From UBA6168 sp964573725 (GTDB lineage Bacteria > Bacteroidota > Bacteroidia > Chitinophagales > Saprospiraceae): 42,974 bases of DNA. The translations under genes and the position numbers were made by a program. The DNA is taken from the NCBI GenBank assembly GCA_964573725.1, contig CAZNLJ010000042.1, positions 1 through 42,974 of the forward strand, written 5' to 3'. The notes under the pieces are model-generated. The model made no database searches, was not told where the DNA came from, and worked only from the letters and a program-made list of their open reading frames with translations. Shown one piece after another: positions 26,390-38,592 of the stretch. Numbering within the stretch: the first letter of the stretch is position 1; each line of letters starts with the position of its first letter.

Positions 26390-27706
26390 ATGCAAAAAAG
26401 AATCATCACCTGCTACCTGTTGCTGTCCCTGTCGGCCGCCCTGCCGGCCCAGGAACGGCTGACCGCCGAGGCGGCCGTCTCCGCGGCCCTGGGCAACAAC
26501 TACGGCATCCTGCTGGCCCGCAACGATTCCGGTGCCGCCGCCATCGACCTGCGCTACGTCAACGCCGCCTTCCTGCCGCGGCTGAACGCCACCGTCGGCA
26601 CCGTTTGGAACAACAACGACCAACGGCAAACCTTCACGGACGGCAACGTGCGGGAGCGGGACGGGGTCCGCTCCAACATCCTCAGCGGGGCCTTGCAGCT
26701 CAACTGGACCCTCTTCGACGGGATGCGGATGTTCATCGTCAAGGAGCGGACGGAGGAGCTGGCCCGACTCGGCGAGTGGACCGTCAAGGAACAGGTCGTC
26801 CAAACGGTGGCGGACGTGCTGGTGACCTACTACGACATCGTCCGCCAGAAGCAGCAGCTCAAGGCCATCACCGAGCAGATGGCCGTGAACGAGGAACGGG
26901 TCAAGGTGGCCGACCGGAAGTTGGCGTCCGGCCTGGGCAGCAAGCCGGAACTCCTGCAAGCCCGCGTCGACCTGAACGCCCAGCAGGCCCTCCGGCTGCG
27001 GCAGCTCACCCTCATCGAGCAGCGGAAGCAGCAGCTGGACCAACTGGCCGGCATGCAGCTGCCGGAAACTTTCGATGTGGAGGACGACATTCCCTTCGAC
27101 GACCGGCTGGACCTGGACCAGCTCCGCGCGGAGGTCACCGGCCACAATCCCTCCCTCCTCCTGGCCCAACGCCAGGTTGGCCTCGCCCAGCTCTCCCTGC
27201 GCGAGGAAAAATCGATGCGCTACCCCACCCTCTCCTTCCAATCCGCCTACAATTTCAACCGGACGGACAACCAGACGGTCGTCAACCCCTTCCAACCCTT
27301 GACCAGCCGCCTCAACGGCCTGAACCTGGGGCTGACCGCCAACATCCCCATCCTCAACAACCGGCAGGTGGAACGCAACATCGAACAAGCCGCCCGGAAC
27401 ATCGAGTTCCGGCAACTCACCTACGCCGACCAATCCAACCGCCTCCTCACCACCCTCCACAACGCCTTTGCGGATTACACCTACCAGATGGAAGCCCTGG
27501 CCTTGGAGGAACAAAACATCGAACTCGCCCGCGAGAACGTCGACATCGCCCTGGAACGCTTCCGGCAGGGGGTCTCCACCTATCTCGAACTCCGGGAGGC
27601 CCAAAAAAGCCTCGAGGATGCCTACAACCGGCTGATCGCCGCCCGCTACAACACCAAACTGGCGGAAACGGAGCTGCTCCGGATGACCGGCGCCTGGGTA
27701 CGGTAA
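26390..27706 (+). CDS. TolC-family outer-membrane efflux channel protein
   Basis: A 438-residue precursor with signal peptide MQKRIITCYLLLSLSAALPAQ. Two repeats of the long coiled-coil helical pattern of outer-membrane efflux proteins are visible: RLTAEAAVSAALGNNYGILLARND...LQLNWTLFDG and the second starting about residue 235 with LDQLRAEVTGHNPSLLLAQRQVGLAQLSLREEKS, ending in ALERFRQGVSTYLELREAQKSLEDAYNRLI. It should form the trimeric outer-membrane duct for the adaptor and pump encoded upstream. The start is the ATG directly before the signal peptide; an upstream in-frame ATG at 26297 gives no signal peptide. The gap to the pump stop is 89 bp. Confidence 0.92.
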   Translation: MQKRIITCYLLLSLSAALPAQERLTAEAAVSAALGNNYGILLARNDSGAAAIDLRYVNAAFLPRLNATVGTVWNNNDQRQTFTDGNVRERDGVRSNILSGALQLNWTLFDGMRMFIVKERTEELARLGEWTVKEQVVQTVADVLVTYYDIVRQKQQLKAITEQMAVNEERVKVADRKLASGLGSKPELLQARVDLNAQQALRLRQLTLIEQRKQQLDQLAGMQLPETFDVEDDIPFDDRLDLDQLRAEVTGHNPSLLLAQRQVGLAQLSLREEKSMRYPTLSFQSAYNFNRTDNQTVVNPFQPLTSRLNGLNLGLTANIPILNNRQVERNIEQAARNIEFRQLTYADQSNRLLTTLHNAFADYTYQMEALALEEQNIELARENVDIALERFRQGVSTYLELREAQKSLEDAYNRLIAARYNTKLAETELLRMTGAWVR

Positions 27707-27794
27707 GCCGGCGGGCAGCCCCGCTTTTCAGAAAATCGCACCGGCGGAAAGCTTTCTTGGCACAATACCCGCCCTCAAAACCTTGGCATATTGC

Positions 27795-27802
27795 TATCTT
27801 TG
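27795..27802 (+). promoter_or_regulatory. -7 promoter element for secA
   Basis: TATCTTTG is an exact TAnnTTTG match about 150 bases upstream of the secA ATG, in the 247-bp gap after the TolC-like gene. No convincing -33 TTTG at the standard distance. It implies secA has its own promoter and a leader of roughly 145 nt. Confidence 0.5.
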
Positions 27803-27953
27803 CAGCCGTTTTGTCCCTGTCCCGGCAGCCTGTCCGCCAACGGTCGGCCCGACCGCCCGGACAACAGCCCCCGGCCGGGACCGCTTCCCGAGCCCGGCGG
27901 GCCGCACAGGCCGCCGGTGACCGGCGGCGGCGAAACAACAGAACCACAAGATT

Positions 27954-31445
<3,492 letters not shown>

Positions 31446-31449
31446 TACC

Positions 31450-31470
31450 CCGGCGGTCCCTGGCCGCCGG
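31450..31470 (+). terminator. Short GC hairpin after secA
   Basis: CCGGCGG (31450-31456) and CCGCCGG (31464-31470) form a 7-bp stem with a 7-nt loop, five bases after the secA stop. Only a weak pyrimidine tract follows, so termination would be partial and the downstream peptidase could be read through. Confidence 0.35.
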
Positions 31471-31504
31471 CATCCTTTCAACCACTCCTAACAAAGCGAC
31501 CGCC

Positions 31505-33682
31505 ATGCGCCTCGTCCTCCTATCCCTTTGCCTCGTCGCCATCCTTTCCCTTCCGGCGGCGGGCCAGTCCATCCAATGGTCCGAAGACGGCAACGCCTAT
31601 TTCACCCGGGAGGACGGATACCTCCTCCGGACCTCCCTGCCGGACCTGCGGCAGGATACGCTCGTCAGCCCCGCCGACCTCACCCCGCTCGGCAGCGGCA
31701 CACCCCTCCGGCCCGAGGATTTCCGGTTCAGTCCGGACCGCCGGAAAATCATGATTTACACGAACAGCCAACGGGTGTGGCGGCAGAATACCCGGGGGGA
31801 TTACTGGGTCCTCGACCTCGGCAGCAAACGGCTGCAGCAGCTGGGAAAAGGCAGGCCCGCCGCCTCCCTGATGTTCGCCAAGTTCTCCCCCGACGGCAAC
31901 CGGGTCGCCTATGTCTCCGAACGCAACATCTACGTGGAGGAACTTGCCGCAGGCATCCCGACCAAACTCACCGACGACCTGGGCACCCCCAAGCTCATCA
32001 ACGGCACCTTCGACTGGGTCTATGAGGAGGAATTCTTCTGCCGCGACGGCTTCCGCTGGGCACCCGACGGCCGGTCCATCGCCTACTGGCAGATCGATGC
32101 CAACCAGATCCGTGATTTCTACATGATCAACAACACGGATTCCCTGTACAGCCAAATCATCCCCGTGGAATACCCCAAGGTCGGCTTCCCGCCCTCCCCC
32201 GCCAGGGTCGGCGTCGTCGACATCCGCACGGCGCGTACCACCTGGATGGACGTACCCGGCGACCCGCAGGCCCATTACATCATCCGGATGGAATACACCC
32301 CGGAAGGGGAGCAACTCATCCTCCAGCAGCTCAACCGCCGGCAGAACCACAGCAAGCTGATGTTGGCCGACCCCGGTACCGGCACCGTCCGGACCATCTA
32401 CGAGGAAACCGACGAAGCCTGGGTCAGCACCATCAACGAATGGGGTCGCGACGCCACCGGCTGGGATTGGGTCGACGGGGGGAAAGACTTCATCTGGATG
32501 AGCGAAAAGGACGGCTGGCGCCATCTCTGGAAAGTCGGTGGAAACGGGAAAAAGGAAACCCTGCTGACCGACGGCCGCTACGATGTGATCTCCTTCGACG
32601 GCCTGGATGAAAAGACGGGCTCCGTCTATTTCTCCGCCTCCCCGGCGAATGCCACCCAACAGTACCTGTGGCGGGTTCCGCTGAACGGCAAAGGGAAATT
32701 CGAACGGTTGACCCCCGAAAATATGCCGGGGACGCACCAGTATGACGTATCCCCGAACGGGAAATGGGCCCGTTGGCGCTTCTCCAACCACTTTACCCGC
32801 CCGAAGACGGCCTGGATCTCCCTGCCCGACCACCGGCCGCTGCCGGGACAACCGGACCTGGCCGCCACCTACGATCCCGCCGCCCAGGCCCGGACCCGGA
32901 CCTCCTTCTTCCAGGTCACCACCGAGGAAGGCGTCGTCATGGACGGCTGGATGATCCGGCCCACGGATTTCGACAGCACCCGGAAGTATCCGGCGGTATT
33001 TTATGTCTACGGGGAGCCGGCCGGCGCGACCGTCAAGGACCGCTGGGGCAGTGCCAACAATTTCCTGTACGACGGGGATATGGCGGAGGACGGCTATTTC
33101 CACATCAGCCTGGACAACCGCGGCACGCCCGCCCCGAAGGGCCGGCAATGGCGGAAATCCATCTACCGCAACATCGGCCAGCTGAATATCCGCGACCAGG
33201 CGCTCGGCGCGAAGGAACTGATCGAACGCGAGGCCATCGATCCCGACCGGGTCGCCGTCTGGGGCTGGAGCGGCGGCGGGTCCTCGACCCTCAACCTGAT
33301 GTTCCAATATCCGGAAATCTACAAGACCGGGGTGTCCATCGCCCCCGTCACCAGCTCCCTCCTCTACGACAACATCTATACGGAGCGGTACATGGGGCTG
33401 CCACAGGACAATATGGCGGACTATACGGCGGGGGCCGCCATCACCCATGCGTCGAAACTGCAGGGCGACCTGTTGTTGGTGCACGGGACGGCCGACGACA
33501 ACGTCCATTTCCAGAACGCCGAGATGTTGGTCAACGAATTGGTCACCCACAACAAGCAATTCCAATACATGGCCTATCCGGGCCGTTCGCACGGCCTGGG
33601 CGAGGGGAAGGGCACCCGGACCCACCTGTCGACGATGTGCACGAAGTTCCTGCGCACCCACTGCCCACCCGGTCCCCGCTGA
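31505..33682 (+). CDS. Dipeptidyl peptidase IV-type S9 family serine peptidase
   Basis: A 725-residue secreted prolyl peptidase removing N-terminal Xaa-Pro dipeptides in known family members. Signal peptide MRLVLLSLCLVAILSLPAAG is followed by an eight-bladed propeller and a C-terminal alpha/beta hydrolase domain. Residues that bind the substrate N-terminus are present in DWVYEEEF (E174-E176, equivalent to the human DPP IV Glu pair). Catalytic triad: S589 in GWSGGGSS, D665 in HGTADDNVHFQ and H696 in GRSHGLGEG. The tyrosine-bearing YVYGEPAG loop is also recognisable. Length fits bacterial DPP IV. It is 59 bp after secA and 27 bp before the SDR gene. Located in the periplasm or on the surface; a peptide-scavenging role is usual. 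Confidence 0.93.
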   Translation: MRLVLLSLCLVAILSLPAAGQSIQWSEDGNAYFTREDGYLLRTSLPDLRQDTLVSPADLTPLGSGTPLRPEDFRFSPDRRKIMIYTNSQRVWRQNTRGDYWVLDLGSKRLQQLGKGRPAASLMFAKFSPDGNRVAYVSERNIYVEELAAGIPTKLTDDLGTPKLINGTFDWVYEEEFFCRDGFRWAPDGRSIAYWQIDANQIRDFYMINNTDSLYSQIIPVEYPKVGFPPSPARVGVVDIRTARTTWMDVPGDPQAHYIIRMEYTPEGEQLILQQLNRRQNHSKLMLADPGTGTVRTIYEETDEAWVSTINEWGRDATGWDWVDGGKDFIWMSEKDGWRHLWKVGGNGKKETLLTDGRYDVISFDGLDEKTGSVYFSASPANATQQYLWRVPLNGKGKFERLTPENMPGTHQYDVSPNGKWARWRFSNHFTRPKTAWISLPDHRPLPGQPDLAATYDPAAQARTRTSFFQVTTEEGVVMDGWMIRPTDFDSTRKYPAVFYVYGEPAGATVKDRWGSANNFLYDGDMAEDGYFHISLDNRGTPAPKGRQWRKSIYRNIGQLNIRDQALGAKELIEREAIDPDRVAVWGWSGGGSSTLNLMFQYPEIYKTGVSIAPVTSSLLYDNIYTERYMGLPQDNMADYTAGAAITHASKLQGDLLLVHGTADDNVHFQNAEMLVNELVTHNKQFQYMAYPGRSHGLGEGKGTRTHLSTMCTKFLRTHCPPGPR

Positions 33683-33709
33683 GGGCGCGTCAAAATCCAA
33701 GGGCCACCC

Positions 33710-34489
33710 ATGGAAAAACTACTGACAGGCAAGAGCATCGTCATCGTCGGCGGGACAACGGGCATCGGATACCGGGCGGCACGCGACTTTTCCGAATGGG
33801 GTGCGCGGCTGGTCGTCATGGGCCACGACCCGGAGACATCCGCCCGGGCGGCGGCGCATTTGCCGCCGGAGGTCCACATCCTGACGGCGGATGCCCGGGA
33901 GGAGGGTGCCTGTGAGGAGGCCGTCCGCATTTGTCAGGAGCAGTTCGGCGGATTCGACGGACTGCTGCATGTGGCGGGCGGCAGCGGGCGCCGGTTCGGC
34001 GACGGTCCTTTGCACGAAATGACCCGGGAAGCCTGGGAGAAGACCCTCGAGCTGAACCTGGGCACCGTGATGTGGTCCAACCGGGCCGCCATCCGGCAAT
34101 TCCTTGCCGACGGAGGTGGCGGCGCCATCGTCAACCTCAGTTCGGCGCTGGCCTACGCGCCGGCCCCGCAGCACTTCCGGACCCATGCCTACGCGGCGGC
34201 GAAAGCAGCCGTCATCGGCTTGTCGACGGCATTGGCGGCCGCCTATGCGGCGGACAACATCCGGGTGAACACCCTGGCGCCCGGGTTGGTGGACACCCCC
34301 ATGGCCCGCCGGGCCTTGTCGGACGAGGACATCATGGCCTATGTCCGGCGACGCCAGCCCCTGGACGGGGGCCGGGCGGTCCTGCCGCAGGACCTGAGCG
34401 GCATTGCCGGCCTGCTGTTGTCCGATGCCGGTGCCTTCCTGACCGGGCAGACCATCGGGGTGGACGGCGGCTGGGGTGTGGGCGGCTGA
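33710..34489 (+). CDS. Short-chain dehydrogenase/reductase (SDR)
   Basis: A 259-residue Rossmann-fold oxidoreductase. The nucleotide-binding glycine motif is GGTTGIG (14-20), the second conserved motif is HVAG (87-90) and the active site is Y161-x3-K165 in THAYAAAKAAV, with Ser in VNLSS (144-145). The stretch between Ser and Tyr is about three residues longer than in FabG, containing PAPQHFRTHA. The C-terminal VDGGWGVGG is the usual classical-SDR ending. Acidic D40 after the second strand (VMGHD) leans to neither NAD nor NADP decisively. Substrate unknown. It follows the peptidase by 27 bp and is convergent with the CotH-like gene 21 bp away. Confidence 0.9.
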   Translation: MEKLLTGKSIVIVGGTTGIGYRAARDFSEWGARLVVMGHDPETSARAAAHLPPEVHILTADAREEGACEEAVRICQEQFGGFDGLLHVAGGSGRRFGDGPLHEMTREAWEKTLELNLGTVMWSNRAAIRQFLADGGGGAIVNLSSALAYAPAPQHFRTHAYAAAKAAVIGLSTALAAAYAADNIRVNTLAPGLVDTPMARRALSDEDIMAYVRRRQPLDGGRAVLPQDLSGIAGLLLSDAGAFLTGQTIGVDGGWGVGG

Positions 34490-34510
34490 GGAGGCGGATG
34501 TGGTGGAAAG

Positions 34511-35563
34511 TCATTCCTGGGCATCCGCCAGGATGCGGGGCGGGACCGTCACCACTTCCGGATCATCGAAGAAAGACGCCAGGTAGGCCAGCATATCCTG
34601 TCGGCTGGCGAAGGACAGCCATTTGAACTTCCGGACCATGCGTTCCAGCACATGCCGTTTGCCGGCGATGGCGAAAGCCGTGTCGTGCAGGTGTTCGACG
34701 TCTTCCGGATAGCCCAGGAAAGCCCGGTCGTTGCGGGAGGAGAAGCCGAAGTCGGAATCCGGTGCGAAGTAAGGCGGATTCACCAGGCCGGTGAAGTCGA
34801 AATCGTAGGGGATGGCCAGCAACTTGCCGTCCTTGACCATCAGTTTCAGGTTCTTGCAAGTCGACAGGCTCCAGTCGGTATTACCAATCATATATTGGAA
34901 TACCGCCACCGTTTTCAGGTAATCGCGGTCCATCCGGTCGGCGGGCGGGTTGAAGAGGGTTTCCTCGGCAATCTTTTCCGCCCCGATGCGGTGGCGCAGC
35001 TGGGCGGCGTCCTCGACGACGAAAGCCCATTGGGTAAACATTTCCCCGTTGTCGGAATCGATGTAATTGACCTGCAGCAGCTGCACGCGGAAGCTGTAGG
35101 GGGTCACCGCATTGAAGAGGCGGTAGGTGAGGAATTCGCGGAGGAGGGCATCGGCGGCGGCATCCAGGTCGGCGGCGCAGAGCGGCACGAGTTTCAGGTC
35201 GTCGAAAGCGGCCAGTCCCGCCCCGGACAGTTCCGATTTCCGGAAATTGAGTTTCATCGGCGGCAGGTTGTCGCAATGGATGCGGCGGAAGGCACCGCGC
35301 AGGTTCACCTTGACATGCCAGACCCGCTTGGTGCCGGCTGCGTCGCGGAAGACCACCCGCCCTTCCTGGGGAAGGTCGGAACGGCGGTTGTTCCGCAAAT
35401 GGTCCAGCCGGGTCTCCAGGGTCAGTTCCAGGACATCCTGGTGGGACATCAGGTCGAAGATACTGGTGGGAACCGGTGCGTTTCCGGTGTCGGCGGAAAC
35501 CCATCCGAAGGATAAGAATAAAAGCAGGCTTGTCAACAATACGGGAACACTCTGTCGATTCAT
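34511..35563 (-). CDS. Secreted CotH-kinase-like protein
   Basis: A 350-residue exported protein. The signal peptide is MNRQSVPVLLTSLLLFLSFG followed by WVSADT. The remainder resembles the CotH/atypical kinase fold: a basic beta-rich N-lobe (VWHVKVNLRG; PPMKLNFRKSEL, K104 as possible ATP-binding lysine), then LREFLTYRLFNAVTPYSFRVQLLQVNY and FVVEDAAQLRHR. The helical lobe carries a kinase-like catalytic pair, GNTDWS (N228, D230) and IPYDFDFTG (D254, D256). Spore-coat CotH phosphorylates secreted proteins; here the substrate is unknown and the relationship is from motif order, not an alignment. The N-terminal SHQDVLELTLETRLDHLR is common to a Bacteroidota subset. The upstream region is strongly AT-rich with its own promoter. 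Confidence 0.65.
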   Translation of the reverse strand: MNRQSVPVLLTSLLLFLSFGWVSADTGNAPVPTSIFDLMSHQDVLELTLETRLDHLRNNRRSDLPQEGRVVFRDAAGTKRVWHVKVNLRGAFRRIHCDNLPPMKLNFRKSELSGAGLAAFDDLKLVPLCAADLDAAADALLREFLTYRLFNAVTPYSFRVQLLQVNYIDSDNGEMFTQWAFVVEDAAQLRHRIGAEKIAEETLFNPPADRMDRDYLKTVAVFQYMIGNTDWSLSTCKNLKLMVKDGKLLAIPYDFDFTGLVNPPYFAPDSDFGFSSRNDRAFLGYPEDVEHLHDTAFAIAGKRHVLERMVRKFKWLSFASRQDMLAYLASFFDDPEVVTVPPRILADAQE

Positions 35564-35610
35564 GAAAGATTTGTTTAGGTTCCACGCATTACCATCGTTC
35601 GGAAAGAAAA

Positions 35611-35637
35611 CAAAAATAGGGTGCCAAGGTTGACAAA
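35611..35637 (-). promoter_or_regulatory. Promoter for the CotH-like gene
   Basis: Minus-strand TATTTTTG (plus 35611-35618) is an exact TAnnTTTG; TTTG (plus 35634-35637) lies 15 bases upstream, the same short spacing as the MFS-gene promoter in this window. The gene starts 48 bases downstream. Confidence 0.45.
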
Positions 35638-35745
35638 TACAAGACCGCCGCATGGCCCAAGCGGTGACCGGCCGCGGCCATTTTCGCACCGCTTCCGCCG
35701 CTTTTAAAATATTGTGTCTTATTTTTTATAAATTAAATATTTTAT

Positions 35746-35768
35746 TTTGTTTAAACCCATTAAACAAA
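35746..35768 (-). terminator. AT-rich hairpin downstream of the ROK-SIS-MetE-MBL operon
   Basis: TTTGTTTAA (35746-35754) and TTAAACAAA (35760-35768) form a perfect 9-bp stem around loop ACCCA. It lies about 105 bases after the metallo-hydrolase stop and on the minus strand is followed by an A/T-rich run. It could end the operon or act as a protein-binding palindrome. Confidence 0.4.
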
Positions 35769-35873
35769 TATTTATTTCAACACACCATTCATCCAGACTT
35801 CGTGTATTTTTTACAAAATCACAAGAATTAACGGAAGGGTAACCTTGGGGAGCGGGGCAGGAGGCGGGGGTTG

Positions 35874-36761
35874 TCAGGAGGCATCCGGCGGGTCGAAGCC
35901 ATGGTTAAGGCGATAAGTGACCCCTTCGCCGTTGCGGAACACCCGGAAGGATTGGCCGGCGAGGCGGGCGGCATCGACGAGGGCCTGCGGGTCGGCGGTA
36001 TTGAAGGCGAACATATCGTAATGGCAGGGGACGACGGACCTGGCGCCGATATCCCGGGCGAGGCGGACCGCCTCATCCGGGAACAGGTTGCCGGCGACCC
36101 TCCGCGCCGGATCGCGGCCGTTGATGGGCAGGAAGGCGACATCCAGGTCGAAGGGGCGGAGGATATCCTCCATGCCGTCGAACCGGACCGTATCCCCGCT
36201 GTGGTAAATGGAGAACGGGCCGAAGCGGAGGACGAAGCCCAGGTACAGGTGACGGCCGCGGGCATCGCGGTCGAGCAGTTCGTGGGCGGCGGGGACGGCG
36301 GAGACGGACAGGGAGAGGGCGGGAAAGTCGAGGGTTTGGCCGGCATCCATACCGGTCGGGAAATCCGGCGGACAGGCCAGCCGGAGCACGGCCTCCTCCC
36401 GGATGGCTTCGGGAATCAGCAGGGTCATCCCGGGGTTCCCGGCCAACAGCGGCCGGAGGGTATCCCCGTCGAGGTGGTCGGTATGGAGGTGGGTGGCGGT
36501 AGCCAGGTCGACGAAATCCAGCAGGTCCGGGTCGACCACCCGTTCCGAGCAGCGGACATGCGGTTTGTCGGTCCGGGCATATTTGCGGGTCAGCGAATCG
36601 GAGAGATAGGGGTCCAGGAGGAAGCGGTGTCCGCGCCAGGCCAGGAGGAAACCGCTTTGACCGAGCCACCAGCAGCGGAAGGCCGACGGTTCGGCTGGAA
36701 AAGCCAGGACATCGTCGACGAGGACCTGGTCCCGGAGGATGGCGGGGGTGAGCCTGTTCAT
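35874..36761 (-). CDS. MBL-fold metallo-hydrolase, UlaG-like
   Basis: A 295-residue beta-lactamase-fold hydrolase. The metal motif HxHxDH is at residues 91-96 (THLHTDHLDGD). Later ligand candidates are H208-D-type AAHELLD, IYHSGDTVRFDGM (Asp) and VPCHYDMFAF (His). WWLGQSGFLLAWRGHRFLLDPYLSD at the N-terminus and YHSGDT plus PCHYDMF are typical of the L-ascorbate-6-phosphate lactonase UlaG group, which opens sugar-acid lactones. This is the last gene of a tightly packed operon: its ATG overlaps the TGA of the MetE-like gene by four bases (36758-36761). In that context a lactone or phosphodiester intermediate of sugar catabolism is the likeliest substrate; exact chemistry is unknown. Confidence 0.88.
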   Translation of the reverse strand: MNRLTPAILRDQVLVDDVLAFPAEPSAFRCWWLGQSGFLLAWRGHRFLLDPYLSDSLTRKYARTDKPHVRCSERVVDPDLLDFVDLATATHLHTDHLDGDTLRPLLAGNPGMTLLIPEAIREEAVLRLACPPDFPTGMDAGQTLDFPALSLSVSAVPAAHELLDRDARGRHLYLGFVLRFGPFSIYHSGDTVRFDGMEDILRPFDLDVAFLPINGRDPARRVAGNLFPDEAVRLARDIGARSVVPCHYDMFAFNTADPQALVDAARLAGQSFRVFRNGEGVTYRLNHGFDPPDAS

Positions 36762-37786
36762 AAGCCTTTTGTCAATCGTTCGCGCACCCGGCGGGTTCCT
36801 TCCACCATATTCCGCAACTTGAGGCGGGCGGCCCAACGGGCGGTCTGGCTGAGTCCGCAATCCGGCGCCAGGGATAGTTTTTCCGCCGGTACGAACCGCA
36901 GGCACTGCCCGATACGCGCCTCGATATCCGCCACGGTTTCGATGTAATAGCTTTTCACATCCACGATACCGACGGCCACCTCGAAGCGTTCGGCGAACGG
37001 CGCGAGCAATTCGATTTCCGCAAATTCGCGGTTGGCCATTTCGAGGTGCACCTCATCGACGGCGAGGTCGAGGAAATCCGGCAGGAGGGGTGCGATGCTC
37101 CGTTTACCGACGGGATGTCCCTTGTAATTGCCGAAGCAGAGGTGGGTGGAGAGCCGGCACAAGCCCCGGACCGGGGCGACCGTCCGGTTGAAGATATCCA
37201 CGAAGCGGCGGGTATCCTCCCGATGGGCATAGCAGCTCATGGAAGGCTCGTCGAGGGTGATTTCGCGGCAGCCGGCGGCCACCAGGGCCACCAGTTCCTG
37301 CCGGACGATCGGCAGAAGGGCCTCCGTCAGGGCATAGCGGTCGGGGTAATCGGCATTGGGTGAAAGACGGCCGCTGAGGGTATACGGTCCCGGCAGGCTG
37401 GCCTTGAGGACCGGTCCCGGCGGGGCCAAGCGCCGCAATCGTTCGAATTCCGCCACCGAACCCAGGCCGCGGGGGGCGGCCAGCGGACCGGTGACGGCAT
37501 GCTTGCCCCGTTGGTCATGGGCCGGCGGTCCCCAACGGCGGGGCACCTCGGCCGTCGGGTCGATCCCTTCCAGGAAACCGTAGAAGGAAAGGTTGAAATC
37601 CAGTCGGGTCTGTTCCCCGTCGGTGATGACATCCAGGCCGGCCGAGACCTGGTCGTGGACGGCGGCGAGCACCGCATCCGAGATGATTTCCTCCCGGTCG
37701 TCCCGGCCGAAGGCCAACAGGTTTTCGGCCGCATACAGCAGCCAGGAAGGGAAGGGATAGGAGCCTATGACGGTCGTTCGTAACAT
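36758..37786 (-). CDS. Cobalamin-independent methionine synthase C-terminal-like protein
   Basis: A 342-residue single TIM-barrel homologue of the MetE catalytic half; full MetE is about 750 residues. The likely zinc ligands are present: H215 and C217 (STHLCFGNYKG), E249 (EVHLEMANRE) and C310 (LAPDCGLSQ). The opening TTVIGSYPFPSWL and DGEQTRLDF are family hallmarks, and KASLPGPYTL is the conserved methyl-donor segment. Such stand-alone proteins include methyltransferases and CoM-dependent enzymes, and act on thiols rather than necessarily homocysteine. The ATG is 8 bp after the SIS stop, and its TGA overlaps the following gene. In an operon with a ROK kinase and a SIS protein its role is unclear; methionine synthesis is not assured. 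Confidence 0.85.
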   Translation of the reverse strand: MLRTTVIGSYPFPSWLLYAAENLLAFGRDDREEIISDAVLAAVHDQVSAGLDVITDGEQTRLDFNLSFYGFLEGIDPTAEVPRRWGPPAHDQRGKHAVTGPLAAPRGLGSVAEFERLRRLAPPGPVLKASLPGPYTLSGRLSPNADYPDRYALTEALLPIVRQELVALVAAGCREITLDEPSMSCYAHREDTRRFVDIFNRTVAPVRGLCRLSTHLCFGNYKGHPVGKRSIAPLLPDFLDLAVDEVHLEMANREFAEIELLAPFAERFEVAVGIVDVKSYYIETVADIEARIGQCLRFVPAEKLSLAPDCGLSQTARWAARLKLRNMVEGTRRVRERLTKGL

Positions 37787-37794
37787 CGGATCGC

Positions 37795-38592
37795 TTATTT
37801 TTCGTCCGCCGGCGGAAAATCATACAGGGCCGACATCCGGCGGGCATGTTCATCGTAAGCGGCCTCGAACAGGGCGGCGGCCCGTTCAGGACCGACGAGG
37901 GCGCCGGCGGTCAGCACCAAGGGCGGCTGTCCGGCTTCGGTGAGGAGGCGGGCGAGTTCGGCCTTGAGGGTATTGACGAGCAGGATGCCGCCGAGGCTGG
38001 AGCCGGGCGAAACGGGCGTATCCAGGCCGGGCACCCGGACCATGGCATCCCCGACGGGGGCACCGGTGTCGAGGACGACATCGGCGAAATCCGTCAACTT
38101 GCTGCCGTCGGCCAGTTTGCTGTCGCTGGCCGCCAGGTGGTCCCGGCTGACGATGGCGACGACGCGGACCTCCCGGCGGCGGAAGGCGGCCGCCATTTCG
38201 ACGGGCACCACATTGCAGCCGCTGGAGGAAACGACCAGGGCGGTATCGCGCCGGTCGATCCGGAAGTTCCGCAGGATACGGTCGGCGAGGCCGGATACAT
38301 TTTCCAGGAACATGGCCTGCCGTTGGCCGTTGGCGCCGACGACCAGGTTGTGGAAGGTCAGCGACAGCTCCACGATCGGGTTGAACCCGGGGAAGCTGCC
38401 GTACCGGGGCCACAGCTCCTCCACCAGGATCCGGCTGTGTCCGCTCCCGAAGACATGGACCACCCGACCGGCGAGGATGCTGTCCGCGAACAGCCGGGCC
38501 GCCTCCGCGACTTGGGGCAGTTGGCCGCTTACCGCCGACAAGATCCGGCCGCTCTCCGCCAGGTATTGTTGCATCACCGATTCCGACATCAT
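37795..38592 (-). CDS. SIS-domain protein (UPF0309-like sugar isomerase family)
   Basis: A 266-residue sugar-phosphate binding protein. The SIS hallmarks are VVHVFGSGHSRILVEELWPRYG (about 45-66), VVSSSGCNVVPVEMA (SSSG phosphate loop) and a late SSLGGILLVNTLKAEL helix. The GSGHSR form belongs to the UPF0309/YlxR-like group, which often neighbours ROK kinases and acts on phosphosugars such as N-acetyl-muramic or glucosamine derivatives; I cannot fix the substrate. The ATG at 38592 overlaps the ROK stop by four bases (ATGA); a second ATG follows directly at 38589. Confidence 0.87.
   Translation of the reverse strand: MMSESVMQQYLAESGRILSAVSGQLPQVAEAARLFADSILAGRVVHVFGSGHSRILVEELWPRYGSFPGFNPIVELSLTFHNLVVGANGQRQAMFLENVSGLADRILRNFRIDRRDTALVVSSSGCNVVPVEMAAAFRRREVRVVAIVSRDHLAASDSKLADGSKLTDFADVVLDTGAPVGDAMVRVPGLDTPVSPGSSLGGILLVNTLKAELARLLTEAGQPPLVLTAGALVGPERAAALFEAAYDEHARRMSALYDFPPADEK

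Larger units (their letters stand above)
35564..35873. other. AT-rich intergenic island
   Basis: About 310 bp between two minus-strand genes. From 35697 to 35835 the sequence is roughly 75-80% A+T against about 35-40% for neighbouring genes. It contains poly-T/A runs, TTTATAAATTAAATATTTTA-like stretches and the hairpin at 35746-35768. No reading frame of note. The left part carries the CotH-like promoter. Confidence 0.65.
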
